A stretch of DNA of 6,738 nucleotides from Tannerella sp. GTDB lineage: Bacteria > Bacteroidota > Bacteroidia > Bacteroidales > Tannerellaceae. Positions 5,779 through 6,738 of this stretch are shown piece after piece. The stretch covers positions 1 through 6,738 of the forward strand of contig JAIRLL010000241.1 in the NCBI GenBank assembly GCA_031259505.1, read 5' to 3'. Under the pieces are notes generated by a model, which was not told where the DNA came from, did no database searches, and worked only from the letters and a program-made list of their open reading frames with translations. Within the stretch, counting starts at the first letter, position 1; every line of letters begins with the position of its first letter. The position numbers and the translations under genes are program-made.

Positions 5779-6500
5779 AAAGTACTCATCTGAATAATGT
5801 TATGCAAATATTTAAAACCTTCGTACAAAAATAACAGAGGTATAATTTCTTGGGCGCAAAGATACAAACTTAAATATAAAAATCCCGTTTTTTTGTGGTA
5901 AAATATGCGAATTGTTATGTAAATAACTGCAATTCTAAACAAAATGTAAACAGACAGGAAGAAAACAACTGCGCCGGACAGGTGTTGGCCGTCGAATATC
6001 AGCCACAGCACGGGTATGTATAAAAGTATTTCCCAGATGTAGCTTATCGTGTCATAACTTGCCGACCACAGTCTGTATTCGCCTTTCTCGCTGAGGATAT
6101 GTCCGTACACGTAATACAGCAACTGCTTGAACAGAAAGTACGCATAGATGAATACGAAGATGGCGGCGAAGGAAGCAAAGGCGGGTTTTATTTCGTAATT
6201 CAGCCTTCCCATGTATTGATAATATGCCAGAAAACAGAAAACTGTGAGCAGAAAAATGGTCTGGAACTGCATGAAGCCGTCGAAAAACAGGTTTTTCCGG
6301 ACGTCCGTATCGAAAATGCTCCGGCGTTCCTTGAGCGTCACCAAATCTTTCCACATCTTGACGAACAGCGGATGGAAATATCTGAAGACGAAGGAAAACA
6401 TGGCGATCAAAACAATGATGGCAAGCAGGAGAATGTCATAATAGAACTGGCCTTCTCCCATAGCGATCCCCGTATATCCATCAAAGTAATCTGTTTTCAT
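5769..6500 (-). CDS. DUF4271 polytopic inner-membrane protein
   Basis: This 243-residue membrane protein is the first gene of the minus-strand operon. It has six likely transmembrane helices, at about residues 22-41, 79-97, 107-125, 153-169, 175-196 and 206-226. A basic and acidic loop, LVTLKERRSIFDTDVRKN, lies between helices 1 and 2. The N-terminal text TDYFDGYTGIAM and the position immediately before hemD match the DUF4271 family of Bacteroidetes. Its function is unknown; genomic neighbours suggest a link to envelope or tetrapyrrole biology, but that is only association. I chose ATG 6500. Earlier in-frame starts (6545, 6656) would require translation through the TATCTTTG promoter box at 6533-6540, and the extra residues look non-conserved. 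The end overlaps hemD by 10 bp. Confidence 0.87.
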   Translation of the reverse strand: MKTDYFDGYTGIAMGEGQFYYDILLLAIIVLIAMFSFVFRYFHPLFVKMWKDLVTLKERRSIFDTDVRKNLFFDGFMQFQTIFLLTVFCFLAYYQYMGRLNYEIKPAFASFAAIFVFIYAYFLFKQLLYYVYGHILSEKGEYRLWSASYDTISYIWEILLYIPVLWLIFDGQHLSGAVVFFLSVYILFRIAVIYITIRIFYHKKTGFLYLSLYLCAQEIIPLLFLYEGFKYLHNIIQMSTLWH

Positions 6501-6532
6501 CAATTGTGTCTCTGAACAGTCCGAATTCGCGG

Positions 6533-6540
6533 CAAAGATA
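6533..6540 (-). promoter_or_regulatory. -7 promoter box for the DUF4271-hemD-rnpA-yidD-tatD operon
   Basis: The minus strand reads TATCTTTG, an exact TAnnTTTG box, 32 bp before the preferred DUF4271 start. This would give a leader of about 27 bases, similar to the ruvC unit. No TTTG -33 element is obvious at 19-21 bp. As genes in the operon overlap or nearly touch, this may be the main promoter for all five. Confidence 0.55.
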
Positions 6541-6659
6541 GTCATTTTCCGTATAGAGACGGCAGGTATTTTTCGCGGGGATGCATATTTGACTGCGTCG
6601 ATTTTCAGTAATGCGAAATAAATAAGGTATGACAGTACTTCCCGCAGGGACGACACTTA

Positions 6660-6699
6660 AAGAGTTAAGAGTTGTCAGCATCCATAACTCTTAACTTTT
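6660..6699. terminator. Strong inverted repeat upstream of the operon, probable terminator of the neighbouring gene
   Basis: AGTTAAGAGTT (6663-6673) and AACTCTTAACT (6686-6696) form a perfect 11-bp stem, extendable to 14 bp with one G-U pair, around a 12-base loop. Short T-runs occur on the outside of both arms (TTTT at 6696-6699 on plus; TTT at 6659-6661 on minus). The direction is ambiguous. A minus-strand reading frame ends inside the right arm, which favours termination of a gene located beyond the right edge. Confidence 0.55.
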
Positions 6700-6738
6700 A
6701 GCAAGGTCAACGGGTCGCCCGTGGAGATCAACGGGGCG
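6691..6738 (-). CDS. Possible C-terminal end of an unidentified minus-strand gene
   Basis: From the right edge the minus strand is open for 15 codons, reading RPVDLHGRPVDLAKS, then TAA inside the hairpin arm. The seven-residue unit PVDLHGR is followed by a partial second copy, PVDL. The matching DNA repeat TCAACGGG occurs at 6707 and 6728, 21 bp apart and therefore in frame. That spacing and the terminator-like hairpin support a coding tail, but 15 codons are too few for identification, and the segment may be non-coding. Confidence 0.25.
   Translation of the reverse strand, partial: RPVDLHGRPVDLAKS

Overview
The window reads as a chromosome segment from a member of the Bacteroidetes, most likely order Bacteroidales. 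Three things support this. A SusD/RagB-type outer-membrane lipoprotein is present. The gene order DUF4271 - hemD-like - rnpA - yidD - tatD is, from my knowledge of the group, characteristic of Bacteroidales. Exact TAnnTTTG promoter -7 boxes, in the form TATCTTTG, sit in front of the transcription units. Shine-Dalgarno sequences are weak or absent, as is usual in this phylum.

Left part (1-2925) is accessory DNA. It opens with the last 231 codons of a SusD-like glycan-binding protein, followed by a strong hairpin. Next comes a short reading frame with a signal peptide that looks like the broken N-terminus of a glycoside hydrolase, perhaps GH89 alpha-N-acetylglucosaminidase. The polysaccharide-utilisation locus therefore appears to be cut off here. 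Positions 973-1457 hold no convincing gene but are rich in structure: a palindrome, two short hairpins, a 14-bp perfect inverted repeat spanning 78 bp, and three degenerate 33-bp repeats. These lead into a complete AAA-type ATPase of the DUF4143 family with a PD-(D/E)XK-like C-terminal domain.

Middle part (2926-3731) is housekeeping. ruvC, the Holliday-junction resolvase gene, lies on the minus strand and is convergent with the ATPase. It is divergent from a tRNA-Ala(GGC) gene on the plus strand. The ruvC/tRNA intergenic region holds two back-to-back -7 boxes that form a 10-bp inverted repeat around a 10-bp palindrome. Initiation at the two genes may therefore be mutually exclusive.

Right part (3732-6540) is one tightly packed minus-strand operon, transcribed right to left. 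Its genes are a six-helix DUF4271 membrane protein, a HemD-like protein, the RNase P protein subunit, YidD and a compact TatD-family hydrolase. Adjacent genes overlap by 10, 29 and 4 bp or are separated by 7 bp. A probable promoter box lies at 6533-6540. The last 80 bp contain a strong hairpin and perhaps the last codons of another minus-strand gene.

I see no convincing new multi-gene system. The parts most worth a second look are the truncated locus with the repeat-rich leader of the ATPase gene (about 930-1457) and the symmetric divergent promoter between ruvC and tRNA-Ala.
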